Source: Planctomycetaceae bacterium
GTDB taxonomy: Bacteria > Planctomycetota > Planctomycetia > Pirellulales > Thermoguttaceae
DNA length: 13,066 bases
Assembly: GCA_031283515.1 (NCBI GenBank)
Contig: JAITBS010000122.1
Coordinates: 1 to 13,066, forward strand
Direction: 5' to 3'
A model generated the notes under the pieces. That model searched no databases, had not been told where the DNA came from, and saw nothing but the letters and a program-made list of their open reading frames with translations. The position numbers and the translations under genes were made by a program. Of this stretch, positions 1-8,000 are shown one piece after another (position 1 is the first letter of the stretch; the number at the start of each line of letters is the position of its first letter).

Positions 1-117
1 AATGCCGCGAATCAAACTGACGCCAAAACTGAAACTCAAAAAACTGAAGAGCAATCAGCCGGCGAACAATTAAAAGGCGGTATTGGCGGAGACAATTCAG
101 GTCCGTTATTCAAGTGA
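1..117 (+). CDS. C-terminal tail of an unidentified protein (partial)
   Basis: Frame 1 is open from the window edge to a TGA at 115-117 and gives 38 residues. The tail is low-complexity and polar, rich in Gln, Glu, Thr, Lys and Asn, and ends with a Gly-rich stretch and SGPLFK. It reads like a disordered C-terminal extension of a larger protein, but nothing in it identifies a family and I assign no function. A second frame starting at base 2 also has an ATG but stops at about base 73, so frame 1 is the better choice. The gene converges on the HdrC-like gene, with about 210 bp between the two stop codons. No terminator hairpin with a T-run follows it closely. Confidence 0.5.
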   Translation, partial: NAANQTDAKTETQKTEEQSAGEQLKGGIGGDNSGPLFK

Positions 118-141
118 TGCTTGAAAAATATTCAATTTTTA

Positions 142-285
142 TTAACCACAGAGAACACAGAGTTCATTGAGAGTATATTTTAAAAAATTAAATTAAATTT
201 TGATTTAAATCCAAATTGTTACTTTAATAAATTTAAATGATGTTTTGATTCAAATTAAAATTTTCACTGTGTTCTCTGTGGTTAA
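142..285. repeat. Inverted-repeat pair TTAACCACAGAGAACACAG flanking an AT-rich core
   Basis: The 19-base sequence TTAACCACAGAGAACACAG at 142-160 is repeated as its exact reverse complement at 267-285. The 106 bases between the arms are very AT-rich and contain no ORF. The arms would make a long hairpin or mark the ends of a small non-autonomous element. CACAGAGA-type motifs are, from general knowledge, common in intergenic repeats of many bacteria. It sits between two converging genes. Confidence 0.65.
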
Positions 286-291
286 AATTAA

Positions 292-309
292 TTTTTAGAG
301 ATTCCCTTA
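292..309 (-). repeat. Solo end related to the TATAGGGAAC element
   Basis: TTTTTAGAGATTCCCTTA here closely resembles the right end TTTTTAGAAGTTCCCTATA of the clean element at 4539-4680. No opposite arm is visible nearby, so it is probably a decayed or solo end. It lies just past the HdrC-like stop codon. Confidence 0.35.
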
Positions 310-329
310 ATTGTATTTTGAAAGTCTGG

Positions 330-905
330 TTATTCGGTAACCGGTTCCTGACATTTGGCGAAAATTCTTCGGACAAGAGCTTTATTTTTGACAGGAGCAC
401 CGAATTTAATATGTAATTTGCCACGCAAGAACATCGGCAAACCAAGTTCGGCATCCTTCAACGCAAAAAATGGATTCGGATTGCCCAGTAAACCACGAAT
501 CTTGTATTCGGCAACCATTTCAAGTTCATTGGTACGCCCATTACGATAAATTGTATTGAGAAAAGACCTTTGGAACGCAACAACCTGTTTAATTTTTGGA
601 TGAACTATCTTTTTTTCCAGAGAGATCTGTTTGAGAACATCGACCACTCCGGCAATATTTACCGATTTCGGACATCGGGTTGAACAGGTTAGGCAAGAAA
701 CACATTGCCAAACAGCCGTAGAACTTGCCGCCCTATCAATATCACCATATTGAACAAGACGAATCAATGTACTCGGTAAAATGTCCATTTTTTCCGACAT
801 CGGGCAACCGGCAGAACATTTTCCGCATTGATAACAATCAGCAACCTTTGTATGTGACAATGTCTCAATACGGGCAATTTCTTTATTTTTTACTGTATTG
901 TGCAT
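330..905 (-). CDS. HdrC-like 4Fe-4S dicluster protein (orphan)
   Basis: This 191-residue protein has two complete [4Fe-4S] ligand sets. The first is C24, C27, C30 and C34 (CYQCGKCSAGCP). The second is C68, C71, C74 and C78 (CVSCLTCSTRCP). Spacing and length fit the C subunit of heterodisulfide reductase, a small soluble protein passing electrons between the HdrA flavin subunit and the HdrB catalytic subunit. The start ATG has a good AGGA-type ribosome site about six bases upstream. After the second cluster comes a basic helical region and a C-terminal tail (about 100-191) without further cysteine motifs; C185 is isolated. No hdrA, hdrB or flavoprotein gene lies on either side: downstream is a converging gene, upstream nearly 900 bp of non-coding DNA. 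Its partner is therefore unknown. Family assignment is firm; the physiological role (electron transfer, possibly bifurcation) is inferred. Confidence 0.85.
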   Translation of the reverse strand: MHNTVKNKEIARIETLSHTKVADCYQCGKCSAGCPMSEKMDILPSTLIRLVQYGDIDRAASSTAVWQCVSCLTCSTRCPKSVNIAGVVDVLKQISLEKKIVHPKIKQVVAFQRSFLNTIYRNGRTNELEMVAEYKIRGLLGNPNPFFALKDAELGLPMFLRGKLHIKFGAPVKNKALVRRIFAKCQEPVTE

Positions 906-1179
906 AACTGTTCCTTTTTGTAATTTTTATAATTTAAAACCTTGATAATTTGAATATTTTGTTTATCATTAATCTGTCCAATGATCTTAACAATACATAA
1001 GTATATCAGATTTAAAGTCTTTTTGTATCTATTCATTTAGTGATTTTAATTTTTATGGTAGTGCTTTGTTAATCTTAAAATTGGCGATGAGCCGACAAAT
1101 AGCTTTAAAAAATTAATTTTAATTGAATGTCTTTCATAAAACACGTATCCAAGAATTAAAAATTAACGAAGCAGTAGTT

Positions 1180-1305
1180 GACCTTTTGCCGATAGGTCGG
1201 CGATAACCGATTTACCCCTGTTTACGGATGGAAATTAAAAAACAACTGCGTACAACCAATGATAAACTCAACTTGTGCGACCATGAGTTCGCAACCTTTC
1301 GGAGA
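1180..1305 (+). repeat. Dispersed modular repeat, copy A
   Basis: The copy starts with an imperfect hairpin, GACCTTTTGCCGATAGGTC at 1180-1198. It continues with a core around 1207-1244 (CCCCTGTTTACGGATGG, then AAATT and an A-run). It ends with GCGACC and an ACCTTTCGGAG block at 1294-1304. The core matches the reverse complement of copy C (around 13004-13045) at about 34 of 39 positions by eye. The same order of modules recurs in copies B and C. Confidence 0.6.
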
Positions 1306-1358
1306 AAAATACGCAATCGTTTTGTTACTAATTTTTTGTAATGATACTTTGGATTAAC

Positions 1359-1465
1359 AATAGGAAACTTCTAAAAACCTAATTTTTTACTCTAAGATAT
1401 TCGCAAGTCCCTATTTTTTAAGGATAAAATTTTTTAGAAAACACGGTTTTTAGAAATTCTCAATA
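1359..1465. repeat. Degenerate relative of the TATAGGGAAC inverted-repeat element
   Basis: The left end, AATAGGAAACTTCTAAAAACC (1359-1379, split here as AATAGGAAAC plus TTCTAAAAACC), faces a right end at 1445-1465 whose reverse complement shares TTCTAAAAACC. The outer parts are diverged; about 16 of 21 positions match between the two arms. Compared with the clean element at 4539-4680 the core is shorter and AT-rich and lacks the two GC-rich hairpins. It is best read as a decayed copy or deletion derivative. Confidence 0.45.
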
Positions 1466-1472
1466 GATAGAA

Positions 1473-1513
1473 TTGACAATAGAATTGACAAAAGATAGAA
1501 AGAGTGTTATCGT
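1473..1513 (+). promoter_or_regulatory. Possible promoter with duplicated TTGACA box
   Basis: Two exact TTGACA hexamers lie at 1473-1478 and 1485-1490, 12 bases apart. The second is followed after 17 bases by TATCGT at 1508-1513, which matches four of six bases of a -10 box. The first has TAGAAA at the same spacing. This could drive the RNA ligase gene from about 280 bases upstream. AT-rich DNA yields such matches by chance, so confidence is low. Confidence 0.22.
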
Positions 1514-1620
1514 TAGATAAGAAAGTCCTAGTGAATCCTTCTCGATTTGAATTACCACAATGTGTGGAAAATAACAGTCAATGTTCAAACTAAATTTAGA
1601 AAAAATGTAACTATTCAGTT

Positions 1621-1704
1621 AGGTAGGCAACCATAGGTTTACAACTTTTTGCCGACAGGTTGCGATTCGCTTGACCTACGGATGAAAATTCCACCTCTTC
1701 GGAG
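1621..1704 (+). repeat. Dispersed modular repeat, copy B
   Basis: It begins with AGGTAGGC, the same octamer that begins copy C and its adjacent tandem repeats. A hairpin follows at 1642-1662 (CAACTTTTTGCCGACAGGTTG, shown in parts CAACTTTTTG and CCGACAGGTTG). Then come a diverged core containing TACGGATGAAAATT and a CTCTTCGGAG block. The order hairpin, core, CTTCGGAG matches copy A. Confidence 0.5.
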
Positions 1705-1722
1705 TGAATACTAAAATTGCCG

Positions 1723-1765
1723 CCGAATAGTTACAAAATAAGCTCACAACCGAATAATTACAAAA
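1723..1765. repeat. 16-base direct repeats upstream of the RNA ligase
   Basis: CCGAATAGTTACAAAA at 1723-1738 recurs as CCGAATAATTACAAAA at 1750-1765, with one mismatch and a 27-base period. The second copy ends 33 bases before the chosen ATG. A regulator site is possible, as is a leftover of repeat copy B next door. Confidence 0.4.
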
Positions 1766-1798
1766 AATATTAAAACATTAATTAATGTGGAGAAAAAC

Positions 1799-2932
1799 AT
1801 GACCAGAAAATTAGCAACAATTACAAAAGTTCGTGAAACATTTCCGATTGAAGGCGCCGACTTTATCGAAGCCGTAACCATGACAACAAACGGCTGGGTT
1901 TGTGTTGCGAAAAAAGGCGATTTCGTACCGGGTGATTTCGGAGTGTATTTTGAAATTGATTCGTTTTTGCCGAAAGAAGAACGTTACGCATTCTTAGACG
2001 GCAGGTCGAACAAAACAATGAACGATGTTGAAGGTTATCGATTAAAAACCGTGAAATTGCGGAAACAAATATCACAAGGATTGTTCTTGCCGTTGCCGCA
2101 GTTTCCCGAAATCACTGATCCGCACGAAGGTGATGATGTAACAGAGTTGTTGAAAATTGAGTTGTACGAACCGCCGCTTAAAACATCAACTCATTCCGGT
2201 CAATTCCAAATCGCCGGTAAGTTTCCCTCTTTTGTACGAAAAACAGATCAGGAACGGATTCAATCCTTCGACAAATCACAAATTAAAACTTTTGAAAACA
2301 ATACCTACGAGATTACAGAAAAATTGGACGGGACATCGGCAACCTATTATTACAAAGGTAAACATTTCGGCGTTTGTTCCCGTAACTTGGAACTTAAAAC
2401 ATTGTTCAGTAAAAACTTTTTACAACATTGTTTGGAATGGCTTCAGAAAACATTTTTACAGCGTTGGTTCAAAAACCGTTCCGGTTCTTCAAAATCAATT
2501 TATGAAACAATAGCACTGTCGCATAATCTCAATGAAACATTGCCCGCACTTTGCAAAGAAACCGGTCATAACTATGCGGTTCAGGGAGAAATTGTAGGAA
2601 CGAATATTTCAAATAATCGATTGAAATTAAACGATGTTGATTTTTATGTTTTTGATATTTTCGACATTGACAAACAAACCTATGTTGATGCATCGGAAAG
2701 ATATGTTATTGCAAAACGTCTTGAGTTACAACATGTTCCGATCATTGAAACAGAACACGTTCTGCGTTTTGATGAAACTCCAATAGAACAGATGATTAAA
2801 TCGGCGGATGGAAAAAGTGCTTTGTCCGGCAAAAAACGGGAAGGAATTGTTTACAAACAACGCGGCGGTGAACCATGGGCTGTTTCCTTTAAGATTATCT
2901 CGAATGAATACTTGCTGGAACACGGGTTATAA
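1799..2932 (+). CDS. ATP-dependent RNA ligase, DraRnl (DRB0094/Rnl5) type
   Basis: The protein is 377 residues from the ATG at 1799, which has GGAG seven bases upstream. An in-frame GTG at 1787 would overlap that ribosome site and is less likely. Nucleotidyltransferase motifs are in order: motif I KLDGT with the lysine that would carry AMP at K175; CSRNLELK (193-200); GEIVG with E263; motif III FYVFDIFD (282-289); motif IV REGIVYK (347-353); motif V SFKIIS (363-368). About 165 residues precede motif I, starting TRKLATITKV and containing NGWVCVAKKGDF and VYFEIDSFLP. That fits the N-terminal OB-fold domain that marks the Deinococcus radiodurans ligase family. Such enzymes seal 3'-OH/5'-phosphate RNA ends, with a preference for nicked duplexes having RNA upstream. 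No repair partner (kinase-phosphatase, RtcB, archease) is adjacent. It is convergent with the next gene, 31 bases apart. Family assignment is strong; the natural substrate is unknown. Confidence 0.9.
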   Translation: MTRKLATITKVRETFPIEGADFIEAVTMTTNGWVCVAKKGDFVPGDFGVYFEIDSFLPKEERYAFLDGRSNKTMNDVEGYRLKTVKLRKQISQGLFLPLPQFPEITDPHEGDDVTELLKIELYEPPLKTSTHSGQFQIAGKFPSFVRKTDQERIQSFDKSQIKTFENNTYEITEKLDGTSATYYYKGKHFGVCSRNLELKTLFSKNFLQHCLEWLQKTFLQRWFKNRSGSSKSIYETIALSHNLNETLPALCKETGHNYAVQGEIVGTNISNNRLKLNDVDFYVFDIFDIDKQTYVDASERYVIAKRLELQHVPIIETEHVLRFDETPIEQMIKSADGKSALSGKKREGIVYKQRGGEPWAVSFKIISNEYLLEHGL

Positions 2933-2963
2933 CATCACAATTCGCTATCAAATCATTTATTTT

Positions 2964-4364
2964 CTATTTTCGTATAAGCCGATTGAAAAAGGTTCCGTTT
3001 CCGCCGACTTCAAACATGGATCGGTAAGCGTTGTTTGGTTTTGAGCAGGCGCCTCCTCGAAAATAAAAAGTAATTCCGACTGCAATTTCCCAGTTTTCGC
3101 GTTGCTGACCGCCATATCCATGCCCTTGTTCGGGAATCATTGCCGAAAAACTTCCGTTGAGTGAAAAACGGTCACTAAGCGGAAATTCTCCCAATCCGGC
3201 TAAAATTGTGTCTCCGTGTTCCGTCAAACCGCACCGAAATTCCGCAAGACCACCTGACGCAAGATGTTTACGAAGAAATAAAAGATAATAATTTTGAGCT
3301 TGTACGGTCAACGGAGACAGTGTTCCTGCCGGTGTTTTCCAATTATTCAGGTAATTATTTCCTTTTTTCGAAACGCCCAAACCGCCAAGTAATCCGTATT
3401 CGGTGTTACTGAATGTTCGTGCGGAAATTTCATAACGAATTTGTTGAACACGTACTTTGCCGTAAAAATCATCTTGAAACCAATCTAAAACTGCTCCGCC
3501 TTGAAGCGGAAAGGAAAGACTACGTTTGAACAAACCTGCCGTAACAAAATATTGATTTCGTCCATGACGGTTTGTATTTCCAAGTTCGTTAATACTGCCG
3601 TTGATGCTGCTCTGGACTGCTCGAAAACCGACTTGTCCCGAAATGGTATGAAGAGGAGTTACGGGAGTTGCCCAGTTCACTCCTTCGGTAAATCCAAAAT
3701 TCCCATTCGAACCCGTGTTCAACTCGCCCTTAAAACCGGTTGTTCCGGCAAAAATTGTTAAATTGTCAAGCAAACCGGTTCCAAATGGTTTGAGCAACAT
3801 CGGTTCCGTATAATTGTAACTATTTTCCAAAACAGGAGAATAGTCGTTGTACACACCGCCGTAAGTGTTTGGTATTGCCGACCAGTTTTGAATATTGGAT
3901 TCATCAACAATCCATTCGTTTTCGTTGAGGGGTTCGTAATTATTGTTGGTAGAATCGGCAATATCTAGGGAATTAAGAGAGTCATCGGGGTGCGGGATTT
4001 TTTTGGTTCGTGATTTGGGAACGATGGGCATTGCTTCCGAAACGGGTTCTTCATTCAGTAATTGTTGCGGAATAATAGTTGCTCCCGAATTAAGAATCTT
4101 GTCGAAATCATCGTGCTGACTCACGGTTCGAATGGCACGTTTTTTGGTTGGAGTCGGGAGTTGCCGTCCTTTGCTCCGTGTGACGGAATCAGGCGTGTAG
4201 TCGTCCATTTCCTCGTCAACATCTGTCGGAAAAACCGGACCAAGATAGGGTCCCCATTCTTCAGCATGTAATGTCGAAATGGAAAAACTAACTATTACCA
4301 AAACGACAATAACTGAAATAAAAATGATTTTGTCTATTCTATAAAAACGGATCGATTTTCTCAT
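2964..4364 (-). CDS. Exported beta-barrel-like protein, probable planctomycete outer-membrane family (DUF6666-like)
   Basis: The 466-residue protein starts at an ATG preceded by GGAAA. Residues 1-34 form a long signal peptide: basic MRKSIRFYR, a hydrophobic IIFISVIVVLVIVSFSIS segment, and a likely cleavage after LHA. Residues 35-190 are low in hydrophobicity and rich in Pro, Asn, Asp and Ser, suggesting a disordered linker. From about 195 to the end, alternating polar/aromatic strands with many Gly and turns (FAGTTGFKGEL, NFGFTEGVNW, YFVTAGLFKRS, WEIAVGITFYF) suggest an outer-membrane beta barrel. The order of GFTEGVNW, QVGFRAVQS, NQYFVTAGLF and a closing NxYRxxFxV segment resembles, from memory, the planctomycete DUF6666-type proteins. 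No enzymatic motif is visible. Function could be a porin-like or structural envelope component. No operon partner is present; it converges on the RNA ligase gene. Confidence 0.65.
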   Translation of the reverse strand: MRKSIRFYRIDKIIFISVIVVLVIVSFSISTLHAEEWGPYLGPVFPTDVDEEMDDYTPDSVTRSKGRQLPTPTKKRAIRTVSQHDDFDKILNSGATIIPQQLLNEEPVSEAMPIVPKSRTKKIPHPDDSLNSLDIADSTNNNYEPLNENEWIVDESNIQNWSAIPNTYGGVYNDYSPVLENSYNYTEPMLLKPFGTGLLDNLTIFAGTTGFKGELNTGSNGNFGFTEGVNWATPVTPLHTISGQVGFRAVQSSINGSINELGNTNRHGRNQYFVTAGLFKRSLSFPLQGGAVLDWFQDDFYGKVRVQQIRYEISARTFSNTEYGLLGGLGVSKKGNNYLNNWKTPAGTLSPLTVQAQNYYLLFLRKHLASGGLAEFRCGLTEHGDTILAGLGEFPLSDRFSLNGSFSAMIPEQGHGYGGQQRENWEIAVGITFYFRGGACSKPNNAYRSMFEVGGNGTFFNRLIRK

Positions 4365-4538
4365 TTTTCCAATACTGTCAAGAGCAAATCAAACGAACAA
4401 ACGAAAACTAGATAATTCCGGCAAATTTTGACGTGAAAAACGTCTCAACGTATATCATCGGCACGGAATATTCATTTCTTTCAGAATAATCGAAAAAATT
4501 GTTAATTTCCTAAAATTTTACCTATTTTAAACAAAGGA

Positions 4539-4680
4539 ACTATAGGGAACATCTAAAAACCTCATGTAAAATTTATTTTTATTAGGATCGCGGTCGTCTC
4601 GACCGCATATTTAGGCGTTTGTCATGCAGGCGGGACGCCTGCGTTCCTACTAAAATTAGTTTTTAGAAGTTCCCTATAGT
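4539..4680. mobile_element. 142-bp MITE-like element with 22-bp inverted ends
   Basis: The left end (4539-4560, starting ACTATAGGGAAC) and the reverse complement of the right end (4659-4680) match at 21 of 22 positions. Inside lie two perfect hairpins of identical geometry, each with a 7-bp stem and 3-base loop: GCGGTCG-TCT-CGACCGC at 4590-4606 and GCAGGCG-GGA-CGCCTGC at 4626-4642. Both are far more GC-rich than the surroundings. The outermost bases read TATAGGG and CCCTATA, compatible with a TA target duplication as used by Tc1/mariner and IS630-type transposases. No transposase is encoded, so it would be mobilised in trans. Confidence 0.6.
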
Positions 4681-4695
4681 ATTACGATGGTTCGA

Positions 4696-4746
4696 AAAGA
4701 CTCAACGATACCTCAAAAAGACTCAACGGCGTGACCCAAAGACTCA
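4696..4746 (+). repeat. Three AAAGACTCA direct repeats with exact 21-base period
   Basis: AAAGACTCA occurs at 4696-4704, 4717-4725 and 4738-4746, each start 21 bases after the last. The first two copies share the longer AAAAGACTCAACG. A spacing of 21 bases is two helical turns, placing the boxes on one face of the DNA. They lie about 300 bases upstream of the beta-helix gene and directly beside the MITE-like element. Confidence 0.5.
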
Positions 4747-4922
4747 TTTAACACTCCACTGTGAACACTAAATAATTTTTTAACACATTCAAAAGGATGG
4801 AACGCAATGGTTGAAAAAATTTAACGGGTATTTGATCTTGATGTTCTTGATGATAAAATCTTGACAGTAAAATTCCTACGGCATTTCTAAAACCAAGATA
4901 CAAAAATGATTATCGAACATTA

Positions 4923-4946
4923 TCTTTTATCCTTTCAGATAAAAGA
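4923..4946. promoter_or_regulatory. Perfect 9-bp hairpin upstream of the beta-helix gene
   Basis: TCTTTTATC (4923-4931) and GATAAAAGA (4938-4946) pair perfectly around a six-base loop CTTTCA. There is no T-run directly after it on either strand, so it is not a standard terminator. It lies 94 bases upstream of the start codon and could be an operator palindrome or leader structure. Its role is unknown. Confidence 0.35.
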
Positions 4947-5039
4947 AAATTATATTGTAACCGTTTTGTTTATTGCTTCTTTTTAGAAATTCCGTAATCC
5001 GTAAAAGATATGTAAGTTATCAACAACTAAATTTATTTT

Positions 5040-8000
5040 ATGACGATGATGAAAAGATTTTTTTTTAGTATTAGTTTTTTTTGTTCGTTTTTTCTTGGAG
5101 TTTTTGTATCGGCTCAGGATTGGAATTGGAACAAGCACTGCCAAACGGTGATCGGACATTCTGATTTGATTCGATATTATGTTATCGATCATTCCGTTGC
5201 GGAAACAAAAAATATTCGGAATCTCGCTCCGAATGATAATACCAATGCATCCGATTTTTCGTACAAAACAAATAAACCGTTTGAAATTATTGAGGGTCCC
5301 TTTGCCGGTTCTCTGGCAGTTCGAATCGACGCCGGATATTTTGAGTCGCCAAAACTCAATCTTGAAAAAACATTCAGCATCGAAATGCGAATCAGGAAAC
5401 TCGGTCATGGCACAGAATACGGAAACAATAATTCCGCCAACGGAACAATATTCGGTTATGGAAATGGTTGGGATTCCGGTTTTCGCTTGACAACCGATTA
5501 TCCGTCTCAAAATTTAGTTTTCAATATCGGTAACTCGGATCATTCAAAACCACATCATTTGTCCGGTCATCAACCGTTTCCCGACAACATTTGGCAACAT
5601 CTCGCCGTAACTTGGGATAGTAAAACGATACGAATTTATCTTGACGGATTGTTGTACGGAATTACTGAATACACCGGCGTTTTAACAGAACCGGCTTGGG
5701 GATTTCGTATCGGTTTCAATAATGCCGGAGTCGGTTCGGTTAAAATGGATATTGCAGAAACCGCTGTTTACAAATCCGCTCTCACTCCAGAAGAAATATT
5801 GCAACACGCATTGCTTCAACCTCAATTGCCTGAAAATCTTGCCGTATTTTATCATAACGCTATTGACGGCATCTTTCAAAAAGACTTCACTCTTGCGTCA
5901 CAAAAAATTAACGAAATGCTTCAATACGAAATGTCAACGATTTATCGTTTTTCGTTCCAAAATTTTCAGGCAAAACTTGCTGCGTATGCCGGAAATTTTT
6001 CAGAAGCCCAACGTCTTACCGCTGCACTGCTTAATAATCCTGAAATTCCGAAAGAATGGACAAATTCATTGTTACGTCAATTTATTCCGTCAGAGTGGAA
6101 TACTCCACTGGCGGCAGTTTCCAGTAACATTTATTGGCGGATTCTTAATGATAAAACGATAATACTTGATGTAAAACAACGTTTCGCGGTTGAAAAATGT
6201 TTTGCGGAAGCCTTGTTTGCCGAAGGAAAAATCACAGAAGCCCAACGGCTTTGGGATATTTTAAAACCGCGTGAAGTTGAACTTGTTCGGGAAACGTTGA
6301 ATGTTGCAGGTGTTTCCGATGAGTTGAGCCAACTTTATCAGGATTACCGCAAAGAACAGGACTCGGAAATCAAAAAAATTCAATATGTTCCCCAACCGAA
6401 ACCATTGTTTCCTGCCGCGTTTTTACCGGCTAAAAAGTTTTTCGTTGCGCCGAATGGTAAACCGGATAATTCCGGTACAGAATCGGAACCGTTTTTAACA
6501 CTTGCTCAAGCACGCGATGCTGTACGAAAATTGAAAACAGAAATCGGTTTACCCAAAGGCGGTGTTGAAATCAATATTCGCGGAGGCATTTACCCTGTTA
6601 CGGAAAAATTCACGTTGGAATCACAGGATTCCGGTACGTCGGATGCTCCGATTGTTTACCGTGCTTTTCCTAATGAAAAACCTGTTTTTTCTGGCGGAGT
6701 TACAGTTCGGGGGTTCAAAAAAGTTGACGATCCGGCAATTTTGAAACGATTACCGGACGAATCGCGAAGTTTTGTTCAGGTTGCCGATATTGACGAGATT
6801 AAAAAATTTCCGCCGGTTGCTCCGCGTGGTTACGGTAAAAACGGTCTTCATGCTGCTCCGGCGGTTGAGTTGTTTATCGACAACAAACCACAACAAATTG
6901 CCCGATGGCCCAACACTGCCAGACCAGATGCGTCTGATCCGTTAAAAGCATCGGAGCAAGCATTTGTCCGTACCGGTAAAGTTCATCAAGGTTTTTTCAA
7001 CACGCCGGAATCAGAAAAAACGGGTATTTTTGAATATTCCGATCCGCGTCATGAACATTGGACTGAAGCTGCTGATGCGATGGTTTTCGGTTATTGGGGA
7101 CATCTTTGGGGAATTACAAGCTGCCGTGTTGAAAAAATTGATACGGAAACAAAACAAATTATTCTTGCAACAAATAATCCTTATGGATACCGCGAGAATA
7201 TGCCTTATTACGCTTTCAATCTTCTGGAGGAAATTGATTTACCGGGCGAATGGTATCTTGATCGGATAAACGCCAAACTTTATTTTTATCCGCCGGCAGG
7301 AGTTGATTTGAGTGCGGTTCAAGTTCGTCTTTCTGCGTTTCCCCAAGAATTTTTGAACGTTAAAGATGTTTTTTTTACAACATTTTATGGTTTAACATTT
7401 GAGGAAGGTTCGGGAACGGCGGGGTTGGTGACTGGCGGTGAAGAAGTCCGGTTTATTGGTTGCGGATTTTATCGTTTCGGGAATTGGGGACTTGGAATGG
7501 AAGGATGCCGACATGGTGTTTTGAGTTGTGATTTCACGACTCTGGGCGGCGGCGGAGTTTATTTGAAGGGCGGAGATATTAAAACATTAACACCTGGCGG
7601 TTGTTTTATTGAAAACAGTGTAGTCAATGATTTTAGCCGTATTGATCGGGCTTATGCTCCGGCGGTTCTTATTGATGGAGTTGCCAACCGAATTGCTCAT
7701 AATTTATTTTGTGATTCACCCGCTCATGCTATTCGGAGTGAGGGAATGGAACAGGTGATTGAGTTTAATGAGATTCACAGTGTTGTTTATGAATCGGATG
7801 ATCAAGCGGGAATTGATCTTTGGGGTAATCCATTCATGCGTGGAATAGTGATTCGGTACAATTATTGGCATCATATTGGTAGTGGTCGGGATGTTGCCGG
7901 ACAATCGGGAATCCGGTTGGATGACATGATCAGTAGTGTATTGATGTACGGAAATGTCTTTTTCCGATCAAGCGGCGGTCAATTCGGCGGTGTTCAAATT

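Larger units (their letters stand above)
906..1798. other. Repeat-rich intergenic region between divergent genes
   Basis: About 890 bases without a convincing ORF separate the divergent HdrC-like and RNA ligase genes. The stretch 906-1180 is AT-rich and shows nothing recognisable beyond the HdrC ribosome site. From 1180 onward it holds two copies of a modular repeat (1180-1305 and 1621-1704), a degenerate inverted-repeat element (1359-1465), tandem TTGACA boxes (1473-1490) and a pair of 16-base direct repeats just ahead of the ligase. It looks like accumulated repeat debris with some regulatory sequence embedded. Confidence 0.6.
4365..5039. other. Intergenic region between divergent exported-protein genes
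   Basis: About 675 bases without a convincing ORF separate the barrel-like gene (minus) and the beta-helix gene (plus). It contains a MITE-like element (4539-4680), three phased direct repeats (4696-4746), three CTTGA boxes around 4837-4865, a 9-bp hairpin (4923-4946) and a lone TTTTTAGAAATTCC resembling the element's right end at 4981-4994. Promoters for both genes should lie here, but I could not pick a convincing -35/-10 pair. Confidence 0.55.

Noticed and set aside
1787..1798. GTG start for the RNA ligase
   Set aside because: The four extra codons cover the GGAG ribosome site that serves the ATG at 1799, so the ATG is the better start.
4983..5510. 175-residue minus-strand reading frame opposite the beta-helix gene start
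   Set aside because: It overlaps the signal peptide and LamG region of a much better gene and shows no domain character. It is a shadow frame.
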